Of a stretch of DNA of 23,451 nucleotides, positions 7,393 through 14,922 are shown piece by piece. A model generated the notes under the pieces. It saw nothing but the letters and a program-made list of their open reading frames with translations. It was not told where the DNA came from and did no database searches. The DNA comes from CAYQEC01 sp964569015. GTDB lineage: Bacteria; Actinomycetota; Acidimicrobiia; Spongiisociales; UBA5794. Location of the stretch: positions 1 to 23,451 of the forward strand of contig CAZMSN010000033.1 of assembly GCA_964569015.1 (NCBI GenBank). The letters are read 5' to 3'. The position numbers and the translations under genes are program-made. Every line of letters starts with the position of its first letter. Within the stretch, counting starts at the first letter, position 1.

Positions 7393-8013
7393 TCAGTCCT
7401 GCTGGAGGTAGTAAGCGAGAATCTGTAGCTCGGTGGAGAGATCCACCCGCCGCACCTCCACGCCGCTCATTCGCCGCAGGATCGCAGGGGCGAAGTTGAG
7501 GATCGAGCGCACCCCCGCCCGCACCAGCCGATCGGCCACGTCCTGGGCTGCATGTGACGGGGTAGCGACGATGCCGATCGAGATGGAGCGCTCGGACACG
7601 ATCCGCTCGAGGTCCGACAGCGGCTCGACGAGGAGACCGTCCACTTCTTCCCCGACCCTGGACGGATCGACATCGAACATCGCCTTCACCTCGAAGCCCC
7701 ATCCGGCGAAGCCCGGATAGTTGGAGAGGGCGGTGCCGAGGTTGCCGGCGCCGATGATCGCCACGGCATGGCTCTTCATGAGCCCCAGAGCCCGGCGCAG
7801 CTCGCGGCGAAGCTCGTCGATGTCGTATCCCACCCCGCGCACCCCATGGGCATCGATGTAGGAGAGGTCCTTGCGCACCTGGGCCGAGTTGACGCCGGCG
7901 ATCGTGCCGAGCTGATCCGACGAGCAGGTCATCTGCGTCGTCGGCAGGTCGCTGAGGCATCGGAGATACACCGGGAGCCGAGACACCGTGGCGGAAGGGA
8001 TTGGGTTCTTCAC
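7393..8013 (-). CDS. rex: Redox-sensing transcriptional repressor Rex
   Basis: Rex is a dimeric repressor that leaves its operators when NADH rises, controlling respiratory and fermentative genes. The 206-residue product (from GTG 8013) starts IPSATVSRLPVYLRCL, with the winged-helix region SSDQLGTIAGVNSAQVRKDLSYI. It continues with GVRGVGYDIDEL and the NAD(H)-binding AIIGAGNLGTAL motif. A further 31 upstream codons are open but unlike any Rex N-terminus, and 206 residues is the usual length, so I use GTG 8013. A TATCCT -10 lies 9 bases upstream with no ribosome site. Its neighbours on the same strand are the DUF62 gene (115 bases upstream) and the NTPase gene downstream. Nearby nuo genes are an obvious possible target, but I found no operator there. 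Confidence 0.95.
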   Translation of the reverse strand: MKNPIPSATVSRLPVYLRCLSDLPTTQMTCSSDQLGTIAGVNSAQVRKDLSYIDAHGVRGVGYDIDELRRELRRALGLMKSHAVAIIGAGNLGTALSNYPGFAGWGFEVKAMFDVDPSRVGEEVDGLLVEPLSDLERIVSERSISIGIVATPSHAAQDVADRLVRAGVRSILNFAPAILRRMSGVEVRRVDLSTELQILAYYLQQD

Positions 8014-8022
8014 CGCGAGTCG

Positions 8023-8028
8023 AGGATA
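8023..8028 (-). promoter_or_regulatory. -10 element (TATCCT) for rex, near-leaderless
   Basis: Minus-strand TATCCT ends 9 bases before the GTG of rex, which places the likely transcription start within a few bases of the start codon. No Shine-Dalgarno sequence lies between. The -35 is weak. Confidence 0.4.
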
Positions 8029-8127
8029 GTGTCGCCGCGAATCGCCCCAGTTCTCGGTCTCGCCTTTGCGGCACGTGCGGAGTGCTCGCACCCGGGACCC
8101 CGCCACCAGAGCGGCTGGCAGGCGACT

Positions 8128-9009
8128 TCAGGTGGCCGACGGCCCCTGAGACTCGGCGGATGTGACCGACTCAGGCGGCCGCATCGTCACTTCACTCCCG
8201 ACCTCGACCGGGAATGCCTCGTCGGCGCGGCCGTCCCGGACTCCCAAGGCGATCTGGCCAAACGAGTCGACGTGAACCAGCCCTTCCCCGCTGGCGACGT
8301 CACCGTAGGCGCGCACCCAGGGAAGGCGGTGCTCGTCACCACCGACACACAGCACAACGTCGTCCCCGGGCCGAACGCCTGCCGCGACGAGATCGCCGGC
8401 GGCCACGTTGGTCTGCACGTTGCCGAAGTGATCGATCCACAGGATCTCGCCGAGTAGCGCTGTCCCGTCGCGTGTAACGAGCGGGAGCTCGAGCGGGATC
8501 ATCGATTCGGGAGGAACCACCGGCCCCAGATCCTCGACCAGTGCCTGGCCGGAGGCGACCATCGCCGCCGTGGGGGCGAAGAGGTCGCGGCCCTCGAAGG
8601 TGATGCCCTCGGCCGGCAGCCGCAGCTCGGGGTTCTCGATCGACACGATCAGGTCCGCCCCGCCCACCACGGCGACAGTAGGCGCCAGGAGACCGTTGTC
8701 AGGGCCGATCAGGGTCCCCCACTCGGTGCGCACCGCCAGAGCACGCCGCTCGGTCCCGACGCCCGGATCGACAACGGCGAGAGCGACGCCCGGCGGGAGG
8801 TATTGGATCGCTCGAAGCAGGCCGAGAGCGGCGGCGCGGACGTTGCCCCGCGGATAGTCGTGCCCGATGTCGATGATTCGCACTGCAGGAGCGATGCGGG
8901 CTATGACGCCGTGGATGATGCCGACGAACTCGTCGGTTCGCCCGAAGTCCGAGAGGAAGCAGATGGGGGCGTTCACGGCCACCGCGACGATAGGAGATTC
9001 CTGAGGCAT
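8128..9009 (-). CDS. SAM hydrolase/hydroxide adenosyltransferase family (DUF62), altered catalytic triad
   Basis: DUF62 enzymes split S-adenosylmethionine with water into adenosine and methionine, and are related to fluorinase and chlorinase. The 293-residue product has SDFGRTDEFVG near the N-terminus, VDPGVGTERRAL, GPDNGLL, and the C-terminal domain opening IDHFGNVQTN. The hydrolase triad in the Pyrococcus protein is Asp68-Arg75-His127. Here Asp81 and Arg88 are kept, but the His of the usual TFHGRD is Glu139 (TFEGRD, codon GAG). The long loop of fluorinase is absent. ATG 9009 has no clear ribosome site; GTG codons at residues 10 and 12 are alternatives. It may form a unit with rex. Confidence 0.87.
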   Translation of the reverse strand: MPQESPIVAVAVNAPICFLSDFGRTDEFVGIIHGVIARIAPAVRIIDIGHDYPRGNVRAAALGLLRAIQYLPPGVALAVVDPGVGTERRALAVRTEWGTLIGPDNGLLAPTVAVVGGADLIVSIENPELRLPAEGITFEGRDLFAPTAAMVASGQALVEDLGPVVPPESMIPLELPLVTRDGTALLGEILWIDHFGNVQTNVAAGDLVAAGVRPGDDVVLCVGGDEHRLPWVRAYGDVASGEGLVHVDSFGQIALGVRDGRADEAFPVEVGSEVTMRPPESVTSAESQGPSAT

Positions 9010-9380
9010 CCACCGCCTGGCACCGATGACGCATTGCCCGGCAACTGCTTCGGATGTCTCTGACGATCGTCACCTTTCGGTAGTTGCACGAAAAGCGGAC
9101 CGGAACCGCCGGGCCTCACCCGCCCATCCGTGGCCTCCCCATCGTGGCTTCCGACCCGGCGCGCCAAAGGATCTGCACCCTCTGCGCCGTGGCGGCCAGG
9201 GAGGATACCCTGACTAGTCCACAATGGGCCACCCGAAACCCCCCTTCCAGGCCCCCCTCATCGCCGGCTACCCTCGATCCAGCGGGACAGGGCCGGAAGC
9301 CCGCGCGGCAGGTAGGGCACACACAGGGGGTGAGTGATGCTCGGGGCAGCATCGACGCACATGCCGGCGCAGGAACTCTC
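9010..9380. other. Intergenic region between the DUF62 gene and the LuxR-type gene
   Basis: A 371-base divergent region. It holds a perfect 12-base palindrome (9061-9072) and TACCCT-type -10 candidates at about 9207 and 9268 on the plus strand. The 9084 frame is open through it, but its translation is low-complexity and does not look like protein. I saw no RNA gene. Confidence 0.5.
9061..9072. promoter_or_regulatory. Perfect palindrome TGACGATCGTCA, possible operator
   Basis: A 12-base perfect dyad about 50 bases upstream of the DUF62 start and within the divergent promoter region. It could bind a dimeric regulator of either gene. It resembles no operator I can name. Confidence 0.3.
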
Positions 9381-10103
9381 ATGACCGCCCGTAACGGAAC
9401 AGGCACAATCGTGGTGCCGTTGCAGGCATTGCTCGATGCAATGAGCGACGGCGTCTTGATCACGGACGAACACGGCAAGTGCACCTACACCAATCCGGCG
9501 CTCGGCCAGATCGTCGGCATGCCTGCGTTCGGCGAAACGGTGCCGGAGACTCCTCCGGCGTGGATCCCACAGGACTGCCAGCGTGCATACCAGCGCTATA
9601 TCAGCCGTGCCATCGGTGGTCGATTCGGTCGAGAGACGATTGTCACCGACTGGTCGCTCATCAGCGCCGGCGGGAATCAGATCAGCGCCCAGCTCAAGCT
9701 CATCCCGATGCGCAACGGCAACGGGAACTCGACGGCGCTCATGTGGATCTTCAGTCCGACTCCGGTGGAGCCACGACTGAACGGCGATGGCCGGCGCCAA
9801 GCCCTCGAAGAGAGCATGCGCCGGATCGCGAGCGAGCTGAGCAGCCTCGGCGTGATCGTGAGCACCGCCAACGAGCCCATCCCGGGAATGGCGACCACAC
9901 CCGAGCTGGAACGTCTGTCGCGGCGCGAGCGCGATGTCGTCGACGAGCTGCTCCGGGGCCATCGGGTGGTTTCGATCGCCGCCAGGCTCGAAGTCAGCGA
10001 GCACACGGTCCGCAACCACCTCAAGTCGATATTCCGCAAGCTCGAAGTCCACTCGCAAGCGGAGCTCGTGAGGCTCATACGCAGCAATCCGAAGCCGGCC
10101 TGA
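9381..10103 (+). CDS. PAS domain-LuxR-type transcriptional regulator
   Basis: A 240-residue one-component regulator. Residues ~10-125 form a PAS-like sensor (LLDAMSDGVLITDEHGKCTYTNPALGQIVG), followed by a linker rich in Ser and Pro. Residues ~173-235 form a GerE/LuxR helix-turn-helix: LSRRERDVVDELLRG, then VSIAARLEVSEHTVRNHLKSIFRKL. There is no receiver phospho-Asp, so it probably senses a ligand, light or redox state directly through PAS. I start at ATG 9381, where AGGA lies 6 bases upstream; GTG 9330 in the same frame is possible, and the frame extends to 9084 but with non-protein-like sequence. The target is unknown. The next gene on the strand starts 95 bases later. Confidence 0.85.
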   Translation: MTARNGTGTIVVPLQALLDAMSDGVLITDEHGKCTYTNPALGQIVGMPAFGETVPETPPAWIPQDCQRAYQRYISRAIGGRFGRETIVTDWSLISAGGNQISAQLKLIPMRNGNGNSTALMWIFSPTPVEPRLNGDGRRQALEESMRRIASELSSLGVIVSTANEPIPGMATTPELERLSRRERDVVDELLRGHRVVSIAARLEVSEHTVRNHLKSIFRKLEVHSQAELVRLIRSNPKPA

Positions 10104-10198
10104 GACGCGGCAAGCCACCGAGCCGCATGCGGTAGTACGCTGCGGCGGACCATGCGGAACCAGCATGACACGCCCGGCAACCCTCGAGGCCGCCGCTG

Positions 10199-11191
10199 AT
10201 GGCCACTCTCCGGTTGTTCGCCAATCTCCGAGAGGCCGCAGGAGCGGCTTCCGTCGAGGTGGAAGGATCGACCGTCGGCCAGGTCCTCAATACCGCCAAG
10301 GACCGCTTCGGAGCCGACTTCGCCGAGGGATTGAGTGCCGCCAGCGTCTGGGTCAACGGAACGCAAGCCGCTGCTGGAACCTCAGTCACCGTCGGCGACG
10401 AGGTGGCGCTCATCCCCCCGGTATCGGGCGGCGCCGTCACCCTTCGACCCGAGGGCGATGTGATCCAGACCGCCTTGGTGCTGGCGCTGCTCGTCGCCGT
10501 CGCCGTCGCCAACCTCCTCGACCTACAGACCTTCGTGTTCGTCGCCGTCGGCGCCGCGCTCGCTTGGCTCTGGGACGCCGGTGAGGCCCTCAACCGAAGG
10601 GGGGCGACCCTCAGCGTCATCCCCCTGATGATCGGTGCCACCGCCGCCGCCAACGGCGCCTATCGATGGGGAGTCGCCGGGTTTGCAGGTGGCCTCGCCG
10701 TCGCCATGATGGTGACGCTGATCTGGGCGGTAATCGATACCGGGCATCGCCGCCTCGAGGTGGTGACGATCTCGGTGCTGGTGACGGCGGTGGGCGCGCT
10801 GGCGACCGGCGGCCTCACGCTCGTCCGCATGCGCAGCATCCCCGAGGTGAGCGCGTTCCTGATCATCGCCGCCCTGTCGGGGATCGCGGCCTGGGCCGTA
10901 CACCGCAACGGCGGCGAGATGGCGGGCCTCGACCCCAATCTGGCCACACTGGTCAGCGCGCTCAGCGCCGGGCTGCTGGTTGGGCTCGTGGCCGACACCA
11001 TCACGATCGGCCTCATGCTGCTCGCCTCGGTGGCGGCGGCAGCCGGGATGATCGCCGGCCGCGTGCTCGGATCCCTGCTCCGCACCGGGTCGGTGGTCCA
11101 CACCGCTCGCGCCCCCGGCTTGCTGACGATGTTCGATGGCGTCGCCCTCGGAGCGGCTGCCTACTGGGCGGCGCTCTGGCTCTTCGGCTAG
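10199..11191 (+). CDS. Fusion of a MoaD/ThiS-like ubiquitin-fold domain to a CdsA-like membrane domain
   Basis: Residues 1-78 look like a full MoaD: LRLFANLREAAG at the start, VNGTQAA, and GDEVALIPPVSGG, ending in the Gly-Gly that sulfur carriers use as their C-terminus. Here the chain continues for 252 residues with about eight membrane segments (from residue 88). Its last part, G288-RVLGSLLRTG then PGLLTMFDG (306-314), follows the spacing of the phosphatidate cytidylyltransferase (CdsA) signature, but the catalytic GD, KR, KD and DRxD residues are mostly lost. ATG 10199 has GAGG 9 bases upstream. The EamA transporter gene follows after 23 bases. Cytidylyltransferase activity looks unlikely. 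The domain could be an anchored carrier, a cleaved precursor or a scaffold. The MoaD call is firm; the CdsA-like call is moderate. Confidence 0.75.
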   Translation: MATLRLFANLREAAGAASVEVEGSTVGQVLNTAKDRFGADFAEGLSAASVWVNGTQAAAGTSVTVGDEVALIPPVSGGAVTLRPEGDVIQTALVLALLVAVAVANLLDLQTFVFVAVGAALAWLWDAGEALNRRGATLSVIPLMIGATAAANGAYRWGVAGFAGGLAVAMMVTLIWAVIDTGHRRLEVVTISVLVTAVGALATGGLTLVRMRSIPEVSAFLIIAALSGIAAWAVHRNGGEMAGLDPNLATLVSALSAGLLVGLVADTITIGLMLLASVAAAAGMIAGRVLGSLLRTGSVVHTARAPGLLTMFDGVALGAAAYWAALWLFG

Positions 11192-11214
11192 CGATCCGGA
11201 GAGGCGACGAGGCC

Positions 11215-12147
11215 ATGAGTGAGGGCAGAGGCCGCTCCGCCGGGCGGCACCGGCCCGACCGTCGACACCTCCGCCGTGCGGTGTGGCTCGCCCTGGTGGT
11301 CACAGTGCTGTGGAGCTCGTCGTGGGTGATCATCCGCTTCGGTCTCGACGACGAGGGTCTCGAGCCGATCACGTTCGCGGGGCTCCGCTACGCGGCTGCC
11401 TCCCTCGTGCTCTTGGCCGGTGCGCTGTCGCGGCCGACCACCCGCGAGCAGCTCCGGTCCGTTCTACGGAGTGGCTGGGCGGAGCTGGCGACCCTCGGCC
11501 TGGTGTTCTATGCGATCACGCAGGGCGCCCAGTTCGTCGCACTCGACCATCAACCGGCGGCCACTACCAGTCTCGTGCTCTCCCTGACTCCGCTGGTCGT
11601 CGTCGTCCTGTCGGGGAGGTCGCTCGGGGAGCGACCGTCCGGGCGGCAGGTCGCCGGGGCTGCCACGGTGGCGGCGGGCGCCGGCCTCTACTTCTCGGGC
11701 TCACTCGGCGCCACGACTGCGGGCATGATCGCCGCCGCCGTCGCGCTGATCGCCAACGCCCTCTCGGCGCTGCTCGGCCGCCGGGTTCATCGGGTGGAGG
11801 GAACCGTTCCCCTGGTCACCACCACCGTCTCGATGACCGTAGGAGCAAGTGCCCTCCTGGTCGCCGGCCTGGCCGTCGAGGGCTGGCCGCACCTGACGGC
11901 CCGGGCGCTGCTGATCGTCGCGTGGCTGGCGGTCGTCAACACCGCGGCCGCCTTCACCCTGTGGAACCTCTCGCTGCGGCACCTCACCGCCGCCGAGTCG
12001 GTCGCCATCAACAACACGATGCTGATCCAGATCGCCATCCTCGGATGGATCTTCCTCTCCGAGGTCCCCGGTCCCGGCCAGCTCGTCGGGATCGCCCTGG
12101 TCACCGCCGGCGTCGTCGCCAGCCAGCGCACCGGCGCCGCCACCTGA
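11215..12147 (+). CDS. EamA/DMT-superfamily transporter
   Basis: A 310-residue inner-membrane protein with about ten membrane segments arranged as two EamA repeats (roughly residues 22-150 and 165-306). Typical features are LWSSSWVIIRFGL in the first helix, PITFAGLRY, and the second-repeat ending NNTMLIQIAILGWIFLSEVPG. Such proteins export amino acids, nucleosides or other metabolites; the substrate cannot be read from sequence. The start ATG 11215 follows GGAGAGG and ACGAGG. It begins 23 bases after the MoaD-CdsA-like gene and is probably co-transcribed. A basic N-terminal tail of about 22 residues precedes helix 1. Confidence 0.9.
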   Translation: MSEGRGRSAGRHRPDRRHLRRAVWLALVVTVLWSSSWVIIRFGLDDEGLEPITFAGLRYAAASLVLLAGALSRPTTREQLRSVLRSGWAELATLGLVFYAITQGAQFVALDHQPAATTSLVLSLTPLVVVVLSGRSLGERPSGRQVAGAATVAAGAGLYFSGSLGATTAGMIAAAVALIANALSALLGRRVHRVEGTVPLVTTTVSMTVGASALLVAGLAVEGWPHLTARALLIVAWLAVVNTAAAFTLWNLSLRHLTAAESVAINNTMLIQIAILGWIFLSEVPGPGQLVGIALVTAGVVASQRTGAAT

Positions 12148-12274
12148 GCGAGACACCTCAAGGATTTTTCCCGCGCACCGGACCGGCATCCTGCGGGCGC
12201 CGAGCCGGGGCACGAGCGCCGCTCGGGGTCACCGGCGAGCGCCACACGAATGCGCTCAGTCGCCGGGAAAGGGC

Positions 12275-12280
12275 TATCCT
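12275..12280 (+). promoter_or_regulatory. -10 element (TATCCT) for the M23 peptidase gene
   Basis: CTATCCTC lies 11 bases before ATG 12292 and is the same octamer found before rex. There is no Shine-Dalgarno site, so the mRNA probably has a leader of about 5 bases or none. The rest of the 144-base gap after the transporter gene shows no clear hairpin terminator. Confidence 0.4.
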
Positions 12281-12291
12281 CACTCCCTGCC

Positions 12292-13386
12292 ATGCGATTC
12301 ACGCGCTGGATTCGAGCGCTGACCCCGTTCTTGCTCCTCAGCCTGCTGGCCGTGCCGGTTGGCGCCCTCGCGCAGACGAAGAGCCAGGTCGATCAGGCCA
12401 AGCGCGAGCAGGACGCCGCTCTCTCGGAACTCCAGAGCGCGGACACCGCGCTGGAAGAGGCACTCGCCGAATACCAGGACATCAATGCCCAGCTCGAGGA
12501 CCTCACCTACCGCATCACGAGAATGATCGATCGCATCAAGGACGACGAGGCGGAGGTGCGTGATCTCAAGCAGCTGGCCCAGGATCTCGTCGTCGAGGCG
12601 TACATGAACGGCGGCACCGGGATCCTCGACATCGCCATGAACGCCGACTCCATCCAGCAGGTGCTGACGAGGCAGGTACTCCTCGAGTGCGCCAGCGACC
12701 ACAACCTGGGGACGCTCGACCGCCTCGAGGCCCTTCAGCAAGACCTCGATCGCAAGAAAGAGGCTCTCCGCGAAGACGAAGCCCTGGTGGCCGACCTGAG
12801 CGCCCTCGCCGAGGAGAACGTCGGCCAACTCGACGAGGCCAGGGCGACGAAGGCGCAGGTCTATGCCGATGCCAAGACCAACTACTCCGAGACCTACGCC
12901 GAGTACGAGGCGGCGGAGCGAGCCCGCAAGATCGCCGAGGCCGCCAAGAAACGCGGCGCCGCCGGCGGCCTCCCCGAGGGCGCCATCCCCGGTTTCATCT
13001 GCCCCATCCCCAGTGGCGCCAGCTTCATCAACGACTGGGGGTTTCCCCGTTCCGGCGGCCGGACCCACAAGGGCAATGACCTCTTCGCCCCACGTGGCAC
13101 CCCGGTCGTCGCTGTCACCGACGGCACCGTCCGGCTCAGGAGCAACAGCCTGGGCGGCATCGTCGCCTATCTCGTGGGCGCCGAGGCGACCTACTACTAC
13201 GCCCACCTCGACGGATACGCGCCGGGGATCTCCACCGGGCAACGCGTGACCAAGGGCACGGTGATCGGCTACGTAGGCAACACCGGGAACGCCATCGGCA
13301 CCTCCCCTCACCTTCACTTCCAGCTTCATCCTGGAGGCGGCAGCCCCGTGAACCCCTATCCGACCCTCCGGGCGGCATGCCCGTGA
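12292..13386 (+). CDS. Secreted M23-family peptidoglycan endopeptidase with coiled coil
   Basis: A 364-residue exported protein. Residues 1-28 are a signal peptide (basic start, hydrophobic core, cleavage after ALA). Residues ~32-215 are a long Glu/Lys/Leu/Ala coiled coil of the EnvC/RipA-like type. Residues ~235-355 form the lysostaphin-like M23 domain with zinc ligands THKGND (HxxxD), the catalytic YYAHLD His and the HLHF motif. All metal ligands are present, so it should be an active D,D-type cross-link hydrolase, used in division or wall remodelling. I start at ATG 12292 rather than 12250 because the signal peptide and -10 element sit correctly for it. Two Cys (one in ECASD, one at the C-terminus) may pair. 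Confidence 0.9.
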   Translation: MRFTRWIRALTPFLLLSLLAVPVGALAQTKSQVDQAKREQDAALSELQSADTALEEALAEYQDINAQLEDLTYRITRMIDRIKDDEAEVRDLKQLAQDLVVEAYMNGGTGILDIAMNADSIQQVLTRQVLLECASDHNLGTLDRLEALQQDLDRKKEALREDEALVADLSALAEENVGQLDEARATKAQVYADAKTNYSETYAEYEAAERARKIAEAAKKRGAAGGLPEGAIPGFICPIPSGASFINDWGFPRSGGRTHKGNDLFAPRGTPVVAVTDGTVRLRSNSLGGIVAYLVGAEATYYYAHLDGYAPGISTGQRVTKGTVIGYVGNTGNAIGTSPHLHFQLHPGGGSPVNPYPTLRAACP

Positions 13387-13428
13387 CGGGTTGTTGGTAG
13401 CCTCGGCCCGGCACAGAAAGGATCAGCT

Positions 13429-13977
13429 CTGAATCGGCAACGCAGGCGCATCGACATCGCTCTCGAACCGGAATTCGTCGACGATCTTGAGACCGTCCCG
13501 CTCGACGAGCTGCGCGACCGTCGCAGGCTGTGCGACGGACTCGACACCGAGCTCTCGTACTACCGGCGGCTGCTGCACGGCCGCATGGATCTCCTCGCCT
13601 TCGAGATGAGACGTCGCGCCGGCGAGGAAGAACGGAGCCTCATCGACGCGCTCCCCGAGATCCTGGCCGGGACCGATGCCGACGGTGGCTCTGAACGCAC
13701 GACCCTATCCAAAGTGCTACCGATCGACCCGCCGGCGCATGCCGCCACCGGCCGGCGCTGGGTGGACCGGGCGCTGAGCGATGACTTCCTGACACACCTC
13801 CCGGGCATCGAAGACGCCGAGTTGGAGAACATCCAAGCGGCCCTCACTGAAGTCGAGGGCGAGGTCTCCCAGCAGCGTCGCGGCGTCTACGAGGCTCACG
13901 AGTTGATACAAGCCGAGTTGATCCGCCGCTACCGCGAGGGTCTCGCCTCGGTCGACGAGCTGCTGAAACCCGGCTGA
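13429..13977 (+). CDS. rsiG: RsiG-family anti-sigma/c-di-GMP protein with degenerate motifs and an apparent CTG start
   Basis: RsiG proteins (often annotated aerial mycelium formation protein) bind the sigma factor WhiG when loaded with c-di-GMP. The 182-residue product has the family layout: PLDELRDRRR, the helix with LSYYRRLLHGRMD, a GEEERSLIDALPEIL segment, and a C-terminal helical pair ending RRYREGLASVDELL. The c-di-GMP signature E-x3-S-x2-R-x3-Q-x3-D appears twice but altered: D39-S43-R46-H50-D54 and E143-S147-R150-Y154-E158. No ATG, GTG or TTG exists in frame before residue 53. CTG 13429 has AAAGGA 6 bases upstream and gives the normal N-terminus. A TAGCCT -10 lies at 13398-13403. The stop abuts the next gene. 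Confidence 0.83.
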   Translation: MNRQRRRIDIALEPEFVDDLETVPLDELRDRRRLCDGLDTELSYYRRLLHGRMDLLAFEMRRRAGEEERSLIDALPEILAGTDADGGSERTTLSKVLPIDPPAHAATGRRWVDRALSDDFLTHLPGIEDAELENIQAALTEVEGEVSQQRRGVYEAHELIQAELIRRYREGLASVDELLKPG

Positions 13978-14922
13978 GTGATCCCCCTGCTCATCCGAAC
14001 AATGCGATCAGGACTCTCCGAAGCGGTTCATCGCGCCAGCGCGGTGGCCGTTGATTCCTCGGGCCGGATCCTGGCCACCTGGGGTGATCCCGATCGTCCC
14101 TTCTTCTACCGCTCCGCCATCAAGCCGTTTCAGGCAACCGTCGGCCAGGAGGCCGGTGCCGGTCTGGCGCCGGAGCAAATGGCGCTGGCGTGCGCCAGTC
14201 ACTCCGGCTTCCCCGTGCACCTGGCGCTCGTCACCTCGATGCTCACCGAAGCCGGCCTCACCACGGCCGCGCTCGGCTGCCCTCCCACATGGCCCCTCGC
14301 CGAATCCGCCCGCGATCTCCTGCTGCGCCGCGGTCACAACGCCCCCTCTCCTCTCTTCCACAACTGCTCCGGCAAGCACGCTGGCTGGCTCCGAGCCTGC
14401 TGCAGCAGCGGCTGGCCGCTCGACACCTATCTCGAGCCCGACCATCCCCTCCAAGTGCAGATACGCGTCGCCGTTGCCGAGGCAAGCGGCGTCGACCCGG
14501 AACCCGTTGGCGTCGACGGCTGTGGAGCGCCCACGTTGCGCGGTTCGGTGCGCGGGCTGGCGCAGGCATTCGCCCGGCTCACCGAGGACGCGAGATTCGC
14601 CGAGGCTGCCACCGCCATGCGCCGCTATCCGGCGCTGGTCGCCGACAACCTGCGCGGCGACGGGCGGCTCGGCGCCTGGTGGGGCGGTCCGGTCAAGGTC
14701 GGGGCAGAGGGCGTGATCGCCGCCGGACGCCACGGAATCGGCATCGGTGTCAAGAGCCACGAGGGCTCGTACTCGGTGGCGGTCACGGCATTGATGGAAA
14801 CAATTCGCCGTCTCGAGCTGTTGCCTCGGGCAGCCTGGGATTCACTTCGCGACGTCGCCCTCCCCTCGGTGCTGGGCGGTGGGCTCTCGGTTGGCTCGCT
14901 CGAGCCGGAACCGGAACGATGA
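13978..14922 (+). CDS. L-asparaginase, Rhizobium etli type (Asparaginase_II family)
   Basis: These enzymes hydrolyse L-asparagine to aspartate and ammonia and are unrelated to E. coli AnsA/AnsB. The 314-residue product has the Ser-x-x-Lys pair (S46, K49 in YRSAIKPFQ), CASHSG, the C130-x2-K133 pair in CSGKHAG, and D180-x-C182 in GVDGCGAP. The last four residues match the zinc-site and catalytic positions described for the R. etli enzymes, with the same short-range spacings. The chain is complete. GTG 13978 follows the rsiG stop with no gap, and the stop overlaps the acetyltransferase start as ATGA, so the operon is tightly coupled. ATG at 14002 is an alternative start. Confidence 0.88.
   Translation: MIPLLIRTMRSGLSEAVHRASAVAVDSSGRILATWGDPDRPFFYRSAIKPFQATVGQEAGAGLAPEQMALACASHSGFPVHLALVTSMLTEAGLTTAALGCPPTWPLAESARDLLLRRGHNAPSPLFHNCSGKHAGWLRACCSSGWPLDTYLEPDHPLQVQIRVAVAEASGVDPEPVGVDGCGAPTLRGSVRGLAQAFARLTEDARFAEAATAMRRYPALVADNLRGDGRLGAWWGGPVKVGAEGVIAAGRHGIGIGVKSHEGSYSVAVTALMETIRRLELLPRAAWDSLRDVALPSVLGGGLSVGSLEPEPER

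Noticed and set aside
8128..9009. Fluorinase or chlorinase
   Set aside because: The fluorinase insertion loop is missing and the hydrolase Asp and Arg are kept.
9084..9380. 99-residue N-terminal extension of the PAS-LuxR regulator
   Set aside because: Low-complexity translation and a good ribosome site at ATG 9381.
14190..14918. Long N-terminal extension of the acetyltransferase frame
   Set aside because: It overlaps the asparaginase gene and translates to Arg/Pro/His-rich shadow sequence; the real start is ATG 14919.
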